A stretch of DNA of 64,000 bases from positions 266,813 to 330,812 of the forward strand of contig JXTB01000167.1 in assembly GCA_002914805.1 (NCBI GenBank). Reading direction: 5' to 3'. The number at the start of each line of letters is the position of its first letter. The stretch's first letter is position 1. The notes beneath the pieces were generated by a model. It worked only from the letters and a program-made list of their open reading frames with translations. It was not told the DNA's origin and ran no database searches. Positions 23,601 to 36,499 of the stretch are shown in pieces. Source of the stretch: Parasponia andersonii (Eukaryota; Streptophyta; Magnoliopsida; Rosales; Cannabaceae). A program made the translations under genes and the position numbers.

Positions 23601-25474
23601 TAAACCTATCTGTAAATTGGAGTATTGCCATAGTTGGACTTATTTCACCCAAACCAAGTAGCCTTGTTTCACCCAAACCAAGTTTTCAAAAGATAGAAAA
23701 TGGTATTAAATTGATACTAGCTACCACATCACACAAAGCCTTACTGAAAAATGATCACCAATAGTGCCAGGAATATTGAAGCTTCNAAATCTTAGGAGAA
23801 AGCTTATTTTGTAGAATGACACTATACTCCTCTATGAGAGCGACGATCTTAAATTCTTCCAATCTTCTTTTCTTGGAAAAGATCTCCTTAATGAACTTTA
23901 CATAACTAGGCATTTGCTCAAGCGCCTCGGCAAAGGGAATGTTGATGTATAACTATTTAAATACTTCCAAGAATTTAGAGAATTGTTGGCCAAAATTTTT
24001 CTTTTCAAAGCATTGAGGAAAAGGCAATAGTGGATTGTAAGGGTATGGCTTTGATGGTGATGTTGAGGGACTCCTAATGCTCACATTTTCAATTGGCTTC
24101 ACTCCATCATTCTTTTTGACTTACTTTTCCTCAACAACCTTTTCCACTATTAACTTAGATGGTGAAGTGGGCTTCTCAACAGTGTTCAATAACTCTTTCC
24201 CACTGTTCAATATGATAGCATTATAATGCCCCTTGCCATCATTCTTAGATTCACTTCGATATTACTAGTTAATGCTCCTTGAGGCCAATGGGTCATAGCA
24301 TTAGCCAATTAGCTAAGTTCTGTCTCCAAGGATCTCATGATGGCGGCTTGATTTCGAATGGTGACTTTATTCTTTGCGATGTATTGCATGAGTATCTCCT
24401 CCATAGGTGGCTTATTCTCTTGAGATGGTTGCTCTTGATTCTGAAATCCTTGGCGTTGCATTAATCTTGAGTTAGGATTCTACGCTTGTTGATTCTGGTT
24501 ACTTCAAGAGAAATTTGGATGATTTTTCTATCCCAAATTATAAGAGTTAGAGTATGGATTGTTGCATTAATGCTGGTTGTGGTTCCCCATGAAGTGAGCT
24601 AACTCTATATTTAAAGGGCAATAAGGACTCAAATGATTGTCACTACTTTGCTCACAAGTTCTAACTAAGATTTGCATTGCGTGTACTCTATGGACTGCTA
24701 TAGAATTAAGCTTTCTGGTTATTGACTCCAAGATCTTAGTTAACACATTAACTTGAGCTACCAATGAAGAAGTAATTTCTAACTCGTTGATATTAATGGC
24801 TCTCCTAGGAATGACATGCTCGGAGAGTCATTGGTACTTGTTTGCCACTATTTCTTCCAAAAACTCATAAGCATCATCCGTTGACTTATCTATCAATGCA
24901 CCATCAATTGATGCATCTACAATGGTTCTCCAATGACCCATCAACCCATTATAGAATGTTTTAATAAGAAGCCACTTGTGTATCCCATAGTGTGGACAAT
25001 TCCTCATGAACTCTTTATAGCGCTCTCAAGCTTCGTATAAGAATTCATATTCAAATTGTACAAAGGAAGTGATGTCATTCATTAAAATAACAATCTTGGT
25101 TGGAGGAAGAACTTGGCAAGAAATTTTTGAGCTAAGTCATCTCAAGTAGTGATTGATCCCGAGAGTAAGGTATTCAACTAATCCTTTGTCTTATACCTCA
25201 AGAAGAATAGGAATCACCTCAAGCGAAGGGCATTCTTGCTAACTTTGTTGTGCTTAAAAGTAACACATATCTTCAGAAAATTCATAATGTATTGGTTAGG
25301 ATTATCACTAAGTAACACATCAAAATGGCATATGGCTTGCATTATCTGATTAATTTTCGTCTTTAACTCAAAGTTGCTAGCGTTAATAGGTAGCCTCTGA
25401 ATGATAGAACCAAACTCATCAAGGACAGGAACCACAAAGTCCCTCAAAGGTCTAGCATTGTCTTGGTCTCCCAT
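23600..25474 (-). pseudogene. Athila gag and protease start (broken)
   Basis: The minus-strand start at 25474 reads MGDQDNARPLRDF, then NFELKTKINQIMQ and an NPNQYIMNFLKIC-type stretch, which is the N-terminus of Athila gag. Further left the retrotransposon gag core, a linker (VNVLTKILESITRK, about 24700) and the beginning of protease near 23.7 kb are recognisable. In intact elements this is the capsid/nucleocapsid precursor. More than ten breaks are visible; it is a fossil. The insertion at 21688 follows directly. Confidence 0.8.
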
Positions 25475-25520
25475 TGCTACTTAAAGGTTGACCCCTTGAT
25501 TCTTTTGTCTTCAAATTCCC

Positions 25521-25615
25521 CTCAAAATACTCTCAATCTCAGGATCAAATAATATGAATTCCGCACTCTTTGTGCATCTCATTTAGTAAAATTAACCAAC
25601 CGAGATCCATAATAA
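25521..25615. repeat. 95-bp sequence duplicated across the gap, left copy
   Basis: Identical base for base to 26117-26211, on the other side of the N run. See the finding on the gap. Confidence 0.95.
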
Positions 25616-26116
25616 NNNNNNNNNNNNNNNNNNNNNNNNNNNNNNNNNNNNNNNNNNNNNNNNNNNNNNNNNNNNNNNNNNNNNNNNNNNNNNNNNNNNN
25701 NNNNNNNNNNNNNNNNNNNNNNNNNNNNNNNNNNNNNNNNNNNNNNNNNNNNNNNNNNNNNNNNNNNNNNNNNNNNNNNNNNNNNNNNNNNNNNNNNNNN
25801 NNNNNNNNNNNNNNNNNNNNNNNNNNNNNNNNNNNNNNNNNNNNNNNNNNNNNNNNNNNNNNNNNNNNNNNNNNNNNNNNNNNNNNNNNNNNNNNNNNNN
25901 NNNNNNNNNNNNNNNNNNNNNNNNNNNNNNNNNNNNNNNNNNNNNNNNNNNNNNNNNNNNNNNNNNNNNNNNNNNNNNNNNNNNNNNNNNNNNNNNNNNN
26001 NNNNNNNNNNNNNNNNNNNNNNNNNNNNNNNNNNNNNNNNNNNNNNNNNNNNNNNNNNNNNNNNNNNNNNNNNNNNNNNNNNNNNNNNNNNNNNNNNNNN
26101 NNNNNNNNNNNNNNNN
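25616..26116. other. Assembly gap, 501 Ns
   Basis: An unbroken run of N. It lies in the leader of the Athila element, upstream of gag. Both flanks are the same 95 bp. Confidence 0.99.
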
Positions 26117-26211
26117 CTCAAAATACTCTCAATCTCAGGATCAAATAATATGAATTCCGCACTCTTTGTGCATCTCATTTAGTAAAATTAACCAACCGAG
26201 ATCCATAATAA
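26117..26211. repeat. 95-bp sequence duplicated across the gap, right copy
   Basis: Exact copy of 25521-25615, after which the sequence continues into AT-rich DNA with TA microsatellites (26280-26342). Confidence 0.95.
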
Positions 26212-26399
26212 GAACAAAATGTTTGAATTAAATCGAAATGAATAGATATTAGTATTAATCCAAAATACCTTTGCAAGACTATATATATACATATATATGA
26301 CAATTTCCAAAGCTAATAGTTGATATACATATATATATATGTAAGCATGATATCTAAAAATTAATTAGTCTACAATTACACGACACAAATCTACCCATA

Positions 26400-27211
26400 C
26401 CCATGAGTTCACCACCTCTCATCAATGAAAACCAAGATGTTGAGCTCCTCCTCCAAGCTTAGCTCTTGCTCCCTTAAATCCTCTCTCTAGAATATGCTCT
26501 TAAATATACTACTCTCTAAATATGAAAAATACAAAAAAAAACTCACAAGAAAATGAAAACAAAAAATAAAGAACAAACTATGATGTTGATGTTGTAGAAC
26601 AACTAAAGAAATGGAGTTGGATGGAGTATACCTTCATCTTTTTCTTCCTCTTCTTCTTATCCTTCTATGGCTGTCTCATCCTCTTTCTCTCTATCCCAAC
26701 ATGCCTATTTCAACCCCAAAGATAGGGTTTTAAAGAGATAGCTCTTGCATACATAAAAATAGGTCGAATTTGGACCCCTGAATCATCAAAATGTTGATCC
26801 TAGCCGTCAATTATTGACCGAGGATGAAAGAGTGGCACTGTGGCACCACTTTTGGTACTGTGGAGCCAAATAATTCTCGATAATTGGTGTTGCAGAGTCA
26901 CTTTTCTATTGGTTTAGTATTACAGCTATCCAAATATGCCATTTCTTTATTTTAGCTCTATTTACCTCATCTTCGTTGCATTATATCCATCTCGGATTCT
27001 ACTTCGATCTTAATGGTTTGAATAACCTACTTTTAAGGCACAAATTCACCTTATTTTGCATCAAATACTTTTTTTTTCATTTTCCTATCCACATAAATAA
27101 ATAGAATATAAAATAATAAGAAAAATAATTGAAACAACTTAAAATAAACAAGAATATAGCAAAAATTAAGGCATAATAGTTCTAGATAACTCTATTTTTA
27201 TAGAGTTAACA
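26400..27211 (-). repeat. 3' LTR (part) of the second Athila-like element
   Basis: It ends GAGTTAACA at 27211 and shares with the copies at 28647 and 33638 the blocks around 'ttaaatcctctctctag', 'atggctgtctcatcc', 'agctcttgcata' and the GGCAC...GTGCC cluster (26833-26890). Confidence 0.78.
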
Positions 27212-28140
27212 TACCCCCAAACTTAAGATTTTGTTAGTTCTCGAGTAAAAGAAAAAGGAAAACACCAAAAAGCACAGAAGAAGTAATGCACTGACAAAGA
27301 TAATTTCCAATTAGTTCCTCAATACTCATATAATATCATAACTTAAAGAAAAGTGTAAATATTGGCTAGATATTAAGAATAACTCAAGTGCACATCCCAT
27401 CTTATATCGAATTTTCTGTGTGTGCGTATGTCTTTCTCTTATCATTGCATAAAATCCGAATAAGTTTATGCAAGTATATATTAAGTACAAAATCTCAAAG
27501 ATAATAATCCCATTCCATAAGTTTGCTTTTCAAATCTATCTCCACCAATGTAGATAAATAAAATACCAAGGATCAAAATATCTTCATTAAGCTTGTAATG
27601 TTGGCTTAGGTAAAGGTATGATGAATTAGGTAAAGACAGCTGAAATCACCCTTTAGCATATTAATTCTAGGACTCATATAGAGCTATTCTTTCACATATT
27701 AAGCAGCACACGACTAAAACATATTTTGTTTCTCCTATCAACACTTAGCCCACTATTTATTTATTTATTTTTATTATTTTTTTTTTTGTTTTTGTTGAGT
27801 TGCACATCGTCCATCCTGTTTTTGTTTTTTTTTTTTATTTTCTTTTACAAATAAGTGCATTACTATCTTTTTCTTTTTAATTTCACTCTACCCATCCTTC
27901 CATAATTTAGCATAGCTCAACATACGTCAATAAAAACAATTAATATGTTCAAGAAGAGGTGGCAATTTGGGCCGAGCCCAGATATAAACAATATTCGCTC
28001 ATAAATCTAAAGTGGCTTAATTTCAAATGATCGACTTCAAAAGAAAATTTTATCTTTTGTTCAAGGTTGTAGAGAACATAATATTGAGGTGGCAGTTCTA
28101 ATAGCAAACAAGACTCCGTTGGTGGTATATTTATGTTGAC
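27212..28140 (-). other. PPT and 3' non-coding interior of the second Athila-like element
   Basis: The minus-strand sequence directly before the LTR is TTAAGTTTGGGGGTA (27212-27226), the Athila polypurine tract. The rest is AT-rich with T-rich runs (27770-27850). A reading frame at 27949-28185 on the minus strand matches nothing I recognise and may be a gag tail. Confidence 0.65.
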
Positions 28141-28620
28141 CAATGATTTGGCATCATTGGTCTCTTGAACTTCCTCATCTAACAATATGTCTTATGGCTC
28201 TTCTTTTTCAAGTTCTTTTGAAGACTCTTCAAAATAAAAAATATTCCAAATCAAACTTTGCCATGTCATTCATTATTTGATATACTTTATCTTCAGGTCA
28301 CTTTTCACAAATTAGGAAGTCATATCTATCACCAACCTAACTCCTACTTGTAGGATTTAAACTGTTCATAAATACTTAGAGTTGGTACCACTTTGGCAAT
28401 TCATGGTCAGGTTCTCTACTAGGCCTTATCTTGAATCTTTCCTAAACCTTGTTTGGATGTTCCAAGCCATATTGGAAAAATATTATGAGGTCTTAATAAA
28501 ATCTTGCTTTAGTTAGCATAATAAACCTCACAAAAAAAAACAAAATAAGGCAAAAAAGAAAATTTGAAGTAAACTTAGAATTGATTGGTATTAATATTAA
28601 CAAAAAAATAGTGTTTCAAT
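28141..28620 (-). pseudogene. Athila-like gag remnant
   Basis: On the minus strand the region directly downstream of the PBS reads with similarity to the middle of Athila gag, the part around ERFK...P-x-HELPKWYQL followed by a NSLNP segment. The N-terminal part of gag is not visible. The remnant is short and broken. Confidence 0.6.
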
Positions 28621-28637
28621 CCCCGACAATAGCACCA
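28621..28637 (-). other. Primer binding site (Athila, tRNA-Asp type)
   Basis: The minus strand reads TGGTGCTATTGTCGGGG. The Athila consensus is TGGCGCCGTTGCCGGGG, complementary to tRNA-Asp. It lies between the 5' LTR and gag as expected, and it fixes the orientation. Confidence 0.85.
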
Positions 28638-28646
28638 AAAACTTAT

Positions 28647-30219
28647 TGGTTAGAGTAATCAACTATAAATTCACACACTCTCGTGCGAGTATACACAGTC
28701 ACAAGTAATATAGATATCGAAGTAAAGTATTAAATCTACAAGAATTGATTTCTAAATCAATACTAAGTATTAAAACTATCTCAACCCTAATTTTATCCAA
28801 ACAAACAAAATATAGATTTTAAAGAAATAAAACCAAGAAAACTAAACTATCAAGCATATGAATAAAAGATAAATCAATAAGAAAAATGTCTAGGTTTACT
28901 AATTCCCCAACTATTCTCTTGTCATGCTATTTCACAATTTCTCTCTTAAATTAATTAATCTACTGGAGTCGTCAACTAAGAATTTAATAAAACCAAGAAG
29001 CTTTTTTTAAGTACAAATTAGATCTACCTAGACAAGATAATATATTACCCCTAATATGAATTGAACTGGGTGCACTAAGATTATGATCTCAAAAAATGGT
29101 TGCATAAGTTACATAGATATATTCTAATCCTATGCAAACTTATCCAATACTAGATAATCTTTTGTTGTTTAACTTAACTCCAAATTTCTAATCTCTTTTT
29201 CATGCTCATAGAGATTTTACTCAACAATCTATTTAGTAATCAATTAAATAGAAGCAATAAGTATAAGCTAAAACAAATAACTCAATAATAAATTTGAATA
29301 ATAAAAGAGGAGAAAAATAAACAAACACAAGATACTATATTAGTTCACATAATAAAACTAGACAAAGAAATATTTAGTTCATAATATAAATTGAAAATAA
29401 TAGCACTCTAGTTCAATAAAATCAAGAAACAGAAATATCAAAGACAAAAAAGTTTTAGAATTCCCCCTCTTTGAAGAGCTTGAAGGTGTTCATGGAGGTT
29501 GTCAAGCTCTTCCTCTAAGTTTAGTCCTTACTCTCTTGAATCCTCTCTCTAGGATTTGCTCTCAACTATAGTACTCTCTACATATGAGAAATACAAAGAA
29601 AACTTACAAGAAAATGAAGAAACAATGCTAAGAATAAACAATGATATTGATATTGTATAAGAAATTAATAAATAGAGTTAATTAGAACATGTCTTTATCT
29701 TTTTCTTCTCCTTCCATGGCTGTCTCACCCTTTTTCTCTCTATCCCAATATACTTCTTTTAACCCCAAAGATAGGGTTTTAAAGAGGTAGCTCTTGCATA
29801 CTTAAAAGAAGGCCGAATCTAGACCCTTGATCCTAGCCATCAATCTTGGCCGTCTATTAGTGACGTAGAATGCAGAAGGTGGCACCACGGTGCCACTTTT
29901 AGTGCTACAGTACCACTTTTCTACTAGTTTGGCGCTGCAGCTTCCTGGATGTGCTATTTCTTTTAGTTCCGATTTACCTTATTTTTTTTGCATTACATTG
30001 TATTAGATTCAACTTCGATCCCAATAGTTTAAATAACCTATTTTTGAAGCATAAATTCACCTTATATTGTGTCAAACACCTTTGTTTTATTCTCTTATCC
30101 ACGCAAACACAACATCAAAATAATAAAAAAAAAATTAATTGAAACAACTTAAAATAAACAAGGACATAGCAAAACTTAAAGTATAATAGTACTAGATAAC
30201 TCTATTTTTATAGAGTTAA
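28647..30219 (-). repeat. 5' LTR of the second Athila-like element
   Basis: About 1.57 kb, starting TGGTTAGAG next to the PBS and ending about GAGTTAA. It contains the 'aagtaatatagat' phrase at its left and the GGCACCACGGTGCC inverted repeat at 29881-29894. It borders the copia fossil at 30220. Confidence 0.8.
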
Positions 30220-31658
30220 TAGATGTATCTAGAACTATCTTCAATAAATATAATGAAATATCTATTGCCACCTCTTGTTAACATATCATTCAATTCACAA
30301 ATATCAGAATGTATAAGTGTTAGCAACTCTGTTGATCTCTCAACACTAGAAAAAGGTTTCTTTTTCATCTTAGCTTTAACACGTATTTCACACTTATTAA
30401 ACTTATCAACATCACATGAAAATAAACCACATTCTTTTCATAGTACTTAAACCAATATGTGCTAATCTACTATGCCATAAAGAAAGACGAATCAACTATA
30501 CAAGTAGAAGAAACATTCTTATTATTCATACCATTATTAATAATACATAATTTGACCATTTTATCACAAGAATAGCCTTTTCCAATAAAGGTATCATTAT
30601 GGGATAAAATTAATTTCCCCAATTCATGCATAGATTTAATCCCAGGGTTTCCTAGAAGTCTCCACTCACTAGGTTCCTACTCATATCAGGAACATGTAGT
30701 ATATCGGCTTAATTTCTTTCCAAAAGTGAAGACAAGAGCCATATTTCCTTTTCTATATACTTTGGAGCGTCCTTCATTCCACATTTGAATTTCTTATCTA
30801 TCATTCACATCTTGACAAGTTTTAAATAAAGACCTAGCTTAGGAGACATGAATAGTGACACAAGTATCATACTACCGTCCTTGTACTTTGCTATGAATGG
30901 CATTGATTTCACATACAGTAGTGATAATTTCTTCACTATCTTCAATGGAGTTTACTTTGGTTGTTAGATCTCCATCAAATTCTTTCGAAATCTACATTCT
31001 CGGGCATAATGGTTTGGTTTGCCACAAACATAGTAATCTCTATTCTTCTTATTGTTGTTTTAGGACCTTTGGAATTTCTCTTGATCCTTTTTGGGACCTA
31101 GAGATATTCCTTTATTTTGGTTGCCTTATTGGTCTGATTGGGCTTACTTATAGCATTGGCCTTAGACTCTCCTTCAAAAGAATGAGAATTTTCATTCTAA
31201 TCTCTTTCCCTTGATTCACTCCTCGATTCAAAGGTATTTTTTAAATTTGTTCCAAAGAATAGTCTTGAAAACTTTGAAGAACATTCTTCCTCTAACTTTT
31301 CCAAGATGGTGGTAATTTCACAATTATTTCACCAACTTAAAAAGATTTAGGAATTTCAATCTTTATAGCCATTAAGTTATTGACAATGACTTGCAATTCA
31401 TGCACTTGACACATAATTAGTGTCATCAAACAATTTTAAATCAAAGTACGTAGAGATTAGGAATTTCTTCCTACCTTCTTCCTCTGTCTTGTATTTGAAT
31501 TCAAGTGCATTCCAAGTCTCTCTAGTGGACTTAGTGTAGGTGTAAAAATCATAGAGACAGTCATAAAGTATGTCGAGGATGTGACCACAGCATATGAGTT
31601 CATCCTCTTTACGCTTGAGTCTGTTAGCCTTGACTACCTCAGTCTCCTTGTCAGATAG
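30220..31658 (-). pseudogene. Copia gag to integrase start (broken)
   Basis: Minus strand from the right: ETWNALEFKYKTEEEG (about 31500), a copia gag (UBN2-type) motif, a lysine/serine-rich stretch where the zinc knuckle is expected, then toward 30230-30350 ERSTELLTLIHSDIC and RGGNRYF, the start of the copia integrase core. The plus-strand reading frame at 30897-31214 is antisense to this region. Confidence 0.75.
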
Positions 31659-34600
31659 TGTAACACTCCTAATTTAACTATATTGTCATATATAGCCAAA
31701 CTGTGAGATATTATTCTTTCTTCATGCTTTAGTTTTTATAAAAAGGTGGGTAAATTTGAACTTTCCAAAAATTTTAAACCAAAGCAACTGCATAACATTT
31801 TCTTGCTGAAAGTATCTTTACAAAATGTACAGTCAAAAGAGGTTCTCATTTGTCTATTTTACCATCATCAATAGCATTTACATCACACCCAAAATATTGC
31901 AATACAAAAATATTACCTACAAATCAAGCTAGTCTACATCTATATAATCATGGCAACAAAGATAAGCTAGGCAACCAACTACTCAACACTAAAGTGTGCC
32001 TCCATATCTACGTCACAAGACTAAAATGAGCTAAAGCTCAGTAAGTAAAAAATATGTTTGCATACTTTAAAATCTTATCAAGTTCCCATTGTAAACTTTG
32101 CTTTCTTAAACATTTGAGTTCATGTATTTTCTTTAAAAAATATATTCATAGTTGGGCCCCTTAACACATTGCTAGTATCATAAGTCGGTAAAATGTGATA
32201 ATATTAGGCAAAAACTTTGGCCAAGAGTAAGAACAATGTGCAACATCATGTGAGATTTTTTAAAAACTCTTTTCCTCATCAAAGAAATATCCCACACTGC
32301 GGTAATATTATCTTGCTTCAATGAGACACATCATAAAATCTGTGAGTCCCACTTCAACAAAAGATTTGCATCAATAGACTTACCTATTCAGCTCTAACAA
32401 ACTAGTGATTTTAATTCAAACTTATCTTATAAAATTAGTATAATAGTATTCACTTTTAGATACTATATTATGTTATTCTTTATTTATATACAAGACGTGT
32501 TATGCATATGTCATTTTATAACTTTCAAGAATAAATAAATTTCATATAATGACATCTTCTATGTAGTTCTTATGATGTAGTTGTAAGTCTTTACCTACCT
32601 CATGTCTTGAATAAAAGTTGATAGTAGAAAAGGGGGTCAATATCCTCAAAAGATTGGTATGCCAATCACCTGTCAAGAATTTCTTTTATTCAGGATGCAT
32701 ATTTTACTAAAGTGAATGCACTAAGATACTAGCACAAGACCAAAATCAGAATTTTCACTAAATTAGAAAAGTTGATCATAACATAACCCAAAAGTATACA
32801 AATTATTTGAAGTACTTAGCAGCCAATAACTAGTATTGAAAACTATTCAAAAGTATTAAAATATAAATGCTAGTTCATTAGTACAAAAATGATCTAAAAT
32901 GGCACATAATTTTATAAAACTAGTCTCTAAATGATACCATTTGATTTTAAAAATATTTGGACAATATCTCCCCTATTTTTAGGAAATTTTTACAAAATTA
33001 AAATCATGGTTTTAGATCTATAATAATATTTTACAAGCTAATTCCCATATATATACTTTAAAGAGAATTACTTAGAATAACATAAATATACTTGAACTCT
33101 TTTCCTATTTAAACAAAGTTCAAACAATTTGTGTACTTGTCTATGGCTATAAGTAGCAACTAACTAAATGAAATACGCAATAGAATCTATGAGATATACA
33201 TTGCAAGTTGAGAAAATCATATTACAAGTATAGAAAACTTTAGCTACTTATAAAAACACTTGAATCCATAATTACCAAACTTGGGCTATAGGTCTCACTT
33301 TAATCCTCCACTTAAGTTCTATGCTTCCATTAATATATAAGGGTTCTTAGAATCATTATTCATAAAATAATAGCTTTAGTTTAAGATCTGTAGCAAGAAA
33401 AATTAACTACAAACTAAAAATCCCACATATACCTCACCTTGACTAGTTTGAGACTTTACTGGACTTCTTACTTTCTACCTCTACCAAACTGATTCTCAAG
33501 GCTTATAAATGGACATTAGGACTCAAGAGTAACTAGGAAAACTTTTGTTTAAGTGGAAATAAGTAGAAAGTTGTAATTAGAAAACAACAACTAGGAAGAA
33601 GAAATAGTTTTATTACCTTGACTAGTTTTGATCTTCTTGGCTGGAATGTATAACTATAGATTATACTCACACACTCTCATGTAAGTATACACGGTCATAA
33701 GTAATATAGATTTAGGAGTTAGAATGTCGAACCTACGAGGATTGATTCTGAGTCAATGCTAAGTATTAAAATTGGTTAATCTTAACTATATCCAAACAAA
33801 TGTAATTTGATTGCAAAAGAAATAAAATGAAGAAAACTAAACTATGATGCAAAATAAATGAAAACAAGCAATAAGAAAAATGTTTAGGTTTACTAATTCT
33901 CTAACTATTCTTTAAATACACAATACCCTAATTCTCATCTTACATTAATTAATCTACTAGAGTTCTCAACCGAGATTTTAAATGTATTCACAAACTCCTT
34001 TCCAAGACGTAAATGGAAACACCTAGATAAGCTAATATGTTACTCCTAATATAAATTGACTAGAATCATCAAATTTAGTTATTCTCATACAAAAGTTGTA
34101 TAAGTCACATAGGTATATTTCTATCTTATGCAAACTTACCCCACATTAGGTGTTCTTATATTATTCTACCTATGTCTAAACCTAAATTCCCCTTCCCAAG
34201 TTCATAAAAGTTTCACTCAACAATCTATTTAGTGATTAATTAAATAGAAGCAATAAGTTTAAGATAAAATAAATAACTCAACAATGAATTTGATTAATGA
34301 AAGAGGAGAGAAATAGATAAATACAAGATTCAATGTTGGTTCAAATAGTAAAATTAGACAGAAAGTAATTTAGTTCGTAGTATAAATTGAGAACAATAAA
34401 ATTTTAATATAATGAATTCAAGGAATACAAAATATCAAAGAGAAAAGAGTTTTAGAATTCTCACTCTTTGAAGAGCTTGAAGGTGTTCATGGAGGTTGTT
34501 AATCTCCTCTTCCAAGCTTGGTTCTTGCTCCCTTAAATCCTCTCCTTGGAATTTGCTCTCAGCTATACTACTCTCTAAATATAATCTCTAAATATAAAAA

Positions 34601-36285
34601 ATACAAAGAAAAAGCTAAGAACAATCTATGGTGTTATTGTTATAGAGGAAATCAAGAAATAGAGTTAGTTTAAGCATGTCTTTATTTTCTTCCTTTTCTT
34701 CCTCTCCTTCCATGGCTACCACTCTCTCTTTCTCCCTATCCCAATATGTCTCTTACAACCTTAAAGATAGGTTTTTAAAGAGGCGGCTCTTGCAAACTTA
34801 AGATAGGCCGAATCTGGACCCTTGGATTATCAAAAAGTTATTCTTGGCCATCTATTATTGACCTAGGATGTAGACGGTGGTATTGTGGTACCAAAACTAC
34901 CCGAGAGTTGGCGCTAGGGCGCCATTTTTGGCATTGCAACACCACTTTTCTACTAGTTTGGTGCTGCAGCTTTCCGGATGCGCTATTTCTTCATCTTAGC
35001 TCTGATTTGTCTCATTTTCATTACGTTATGACCGTATTAGATTCAACTTCGATCTAATGCTTTGAAAAAACCTATTTGTGAGGCACAAATTCATTTTATT
35101 TTGCATTAAACACCTTTGTTTCATTCTCCTATCAACATAAACAAATAAAACATCAAAACAATAAGAAAAATACTTAAAACAACTTAATTCGAATAAGAAT
35201 ATAGCAAAACTTAAGGTATAATAACACTAGATAACTCCAATTTTATGGAGTTAACATATCTATCTTAATTTTTTGAGCTCTTATTTGAGTTCTACCACTT
35301 CGAAACTCTTAGAAATAGTTGAGAGGAGTTGAAAGAAGTACAGAAATTTACTTAAGAGTTTAAGGTCATGGGTAAAGAGAAAAAAGAAGAAAATGACTAG
35401 ATCTAGTCTAAAATTGACACTTAATGACTAAGGAATAATATAAGTCAAATTCAGGGAGGTATTTTGGGTATTTTGCACTATTACTTTCTATGTGTCCAAC
35501 TCTAAAATATCTTTAGCATACTCCCACATTGTGGGTCATTCCCATATACCAAAAGTATAGATCAAAATAGTGAAACCTAGTTTAGAAGATGAAATTTAGT
35601 CATACTTTATCTTATGATCTCATGTGACAAGTCTTATTTTAATCTTGTAGAACCTAGCTCCATAACCAATCATTAAACATAAAAATAAGTTAATTGGACT
35701 CTAAATAATAATGCAAGCATATTATTAGCAATTAATTATTAGAATGGACAAAACACAAATCAATGCAGTAATTCATAAACATATTATTTTAAGATGAATC
35801 TAAGCTAGCTTAGTGCAATAAAACACAAATCAGTGTCGCAAATGCCGCATCATGCTTATCTAGAGTCAACAAAGAAAATACTATAAATGAGTCTTAGACA
35901 TTGAATTAAAGCTATTTGACGTATTAAACACATAGTGAATTTGACTCCAAAAAGCATGAAAGTGCATTTTACCGAAAAAGTACCATTAGACCAAGTTATC
36001 AGCAAATATGATTTTAATGTATGTACACATAATATTGTATTCATAAACATATTCTTTGTTCGTTTAGTACACCGAGTTTTCTCTCTCTCTAAGGGTATTG
36101 AACCTTTACGCTGGATCGAGACACTTCGATAATCATTAGTATAATAACATAGGTGTAAAAGCATATAACATAGAGAATGATCATGTTACTATGATATTGG
36201 TATTAATAATTTCTAGATACCTAATATACAATATAAACACGTTTATTATTGGTTTATTATGCATATGAGAATTTTGGGTATCACA
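31659..36285 (-). mobile_element. Solo LTR of the 10191-type Tekay family, itself split
   Basis: The right end on the minus strand reads TGTGATACCCAAAATTCTC, matching the LTR starts at 10191 and 17748; the left end reads TGTAACACTCC, the reverse complement of an LTR end. No internal region is present. Both sides carry the 5-bp duplication GATAG (31654-31658, 36286-36290), so it arose by LTR-LTR recombination after insertion into copia gag. The Athila-like LTR at 33638-35256 lies inside; without it the length is about 3.0 kb. Confidence 0.88.
33638..35256 (-). mobile_element. Solo Athila-like LTR inside the solo Tekay LTR
   Basis: Starts about TGGCTGGAATG and ends GGAGTTAACA, 1.62 kb. It parallels 28647-30219 along its whole length. 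The homology to the Tekay LTR breaks at about 33636 and resumes at about 35260. ATCTT lies close to both ends but not at the exact positions of a clean duplication. No PBS, PPT or interior is next to it. Confidence 0.8.
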
Positions 36286-36290
36286 GATAG

Positions 36291-36480
36291 TGGTGGACTT
36301 GGTGCAAGAATTGGATCTAGCATATAGAAAATCTTCAAAGCAGTGAAGAGGAAGTTCTGTTTGTCTTACCATCAAGTGAAGTTCATTCCATCAAAGCGAT
36401 CAAGTCTCACAAAATCTTAGTTCATCGTCGTGATGGTTGAAAGAATGAATTCAGCTTCCATCTTCAACAAATAATGCTTT
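36291..36480 (-). pseudogene. Copia gag N-terminal part
   Basis: Minus-strand text around RLDRFDGMNF, then a hydrophobic stretch, is the usual start of a plant copia gag. It is separated from the rest of gag by the solo LTR, with matching GATAG on both sides. Confidence 0.6.
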
Positions 36481-36499
36481 AAGATTGTTGAGAATATAT

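Larger units (their letters stand above)
5144..26399 (-). mobile_element. Athila-lineage Ty3/gypsy element with nested insertions (fossil)
   Basis: Read right to left the parts are: gag (25474 to about 23.6 kb), protease, the end of integrase (about 20.85-21.18 kb), a long 3' non-coding region, a polypurine tract (8428-8444) and a 3' LTR (5144-8427). Three later insertions split it: 5935-7734 in the LTR, 10191-20608 in the 3' region and 21688 to about 23.6 kb in protease. Most of pol is absent and the coding parts are heavily broken. No 5' LTR was found on the right, so the right limit is approximate. No envelope-like reading frame was recognised. Confidence 0.75.
26400..30219 (-). mobile_element. 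Second Athila-like element, short interior (fossil)
   Basis: Minus-strand order: 5' LTR (28647-30219), PBS (28621-28637), gag remnant, 3' non-coding region, PPT (27212-27227), 3' LTR (26400-27211, incomplete on its outer side). The interior is only about 1.4 kb, with no protease or pol. The left limit is approximate because the LTR homology fades near 26400. Confidence 0.78.

Noticed and set aside
25570-26178. Long open frames on both strands across the N run
   Set aside because: They consist almost wholly of Ns with short ends in Athila leader DNA.
30897-31214. A 105-codon plus-strand frame with hydrophobic stretches
   Set aside because: Antisense to the copia gag remnant, which gives recognisable protein text on the minus strand.
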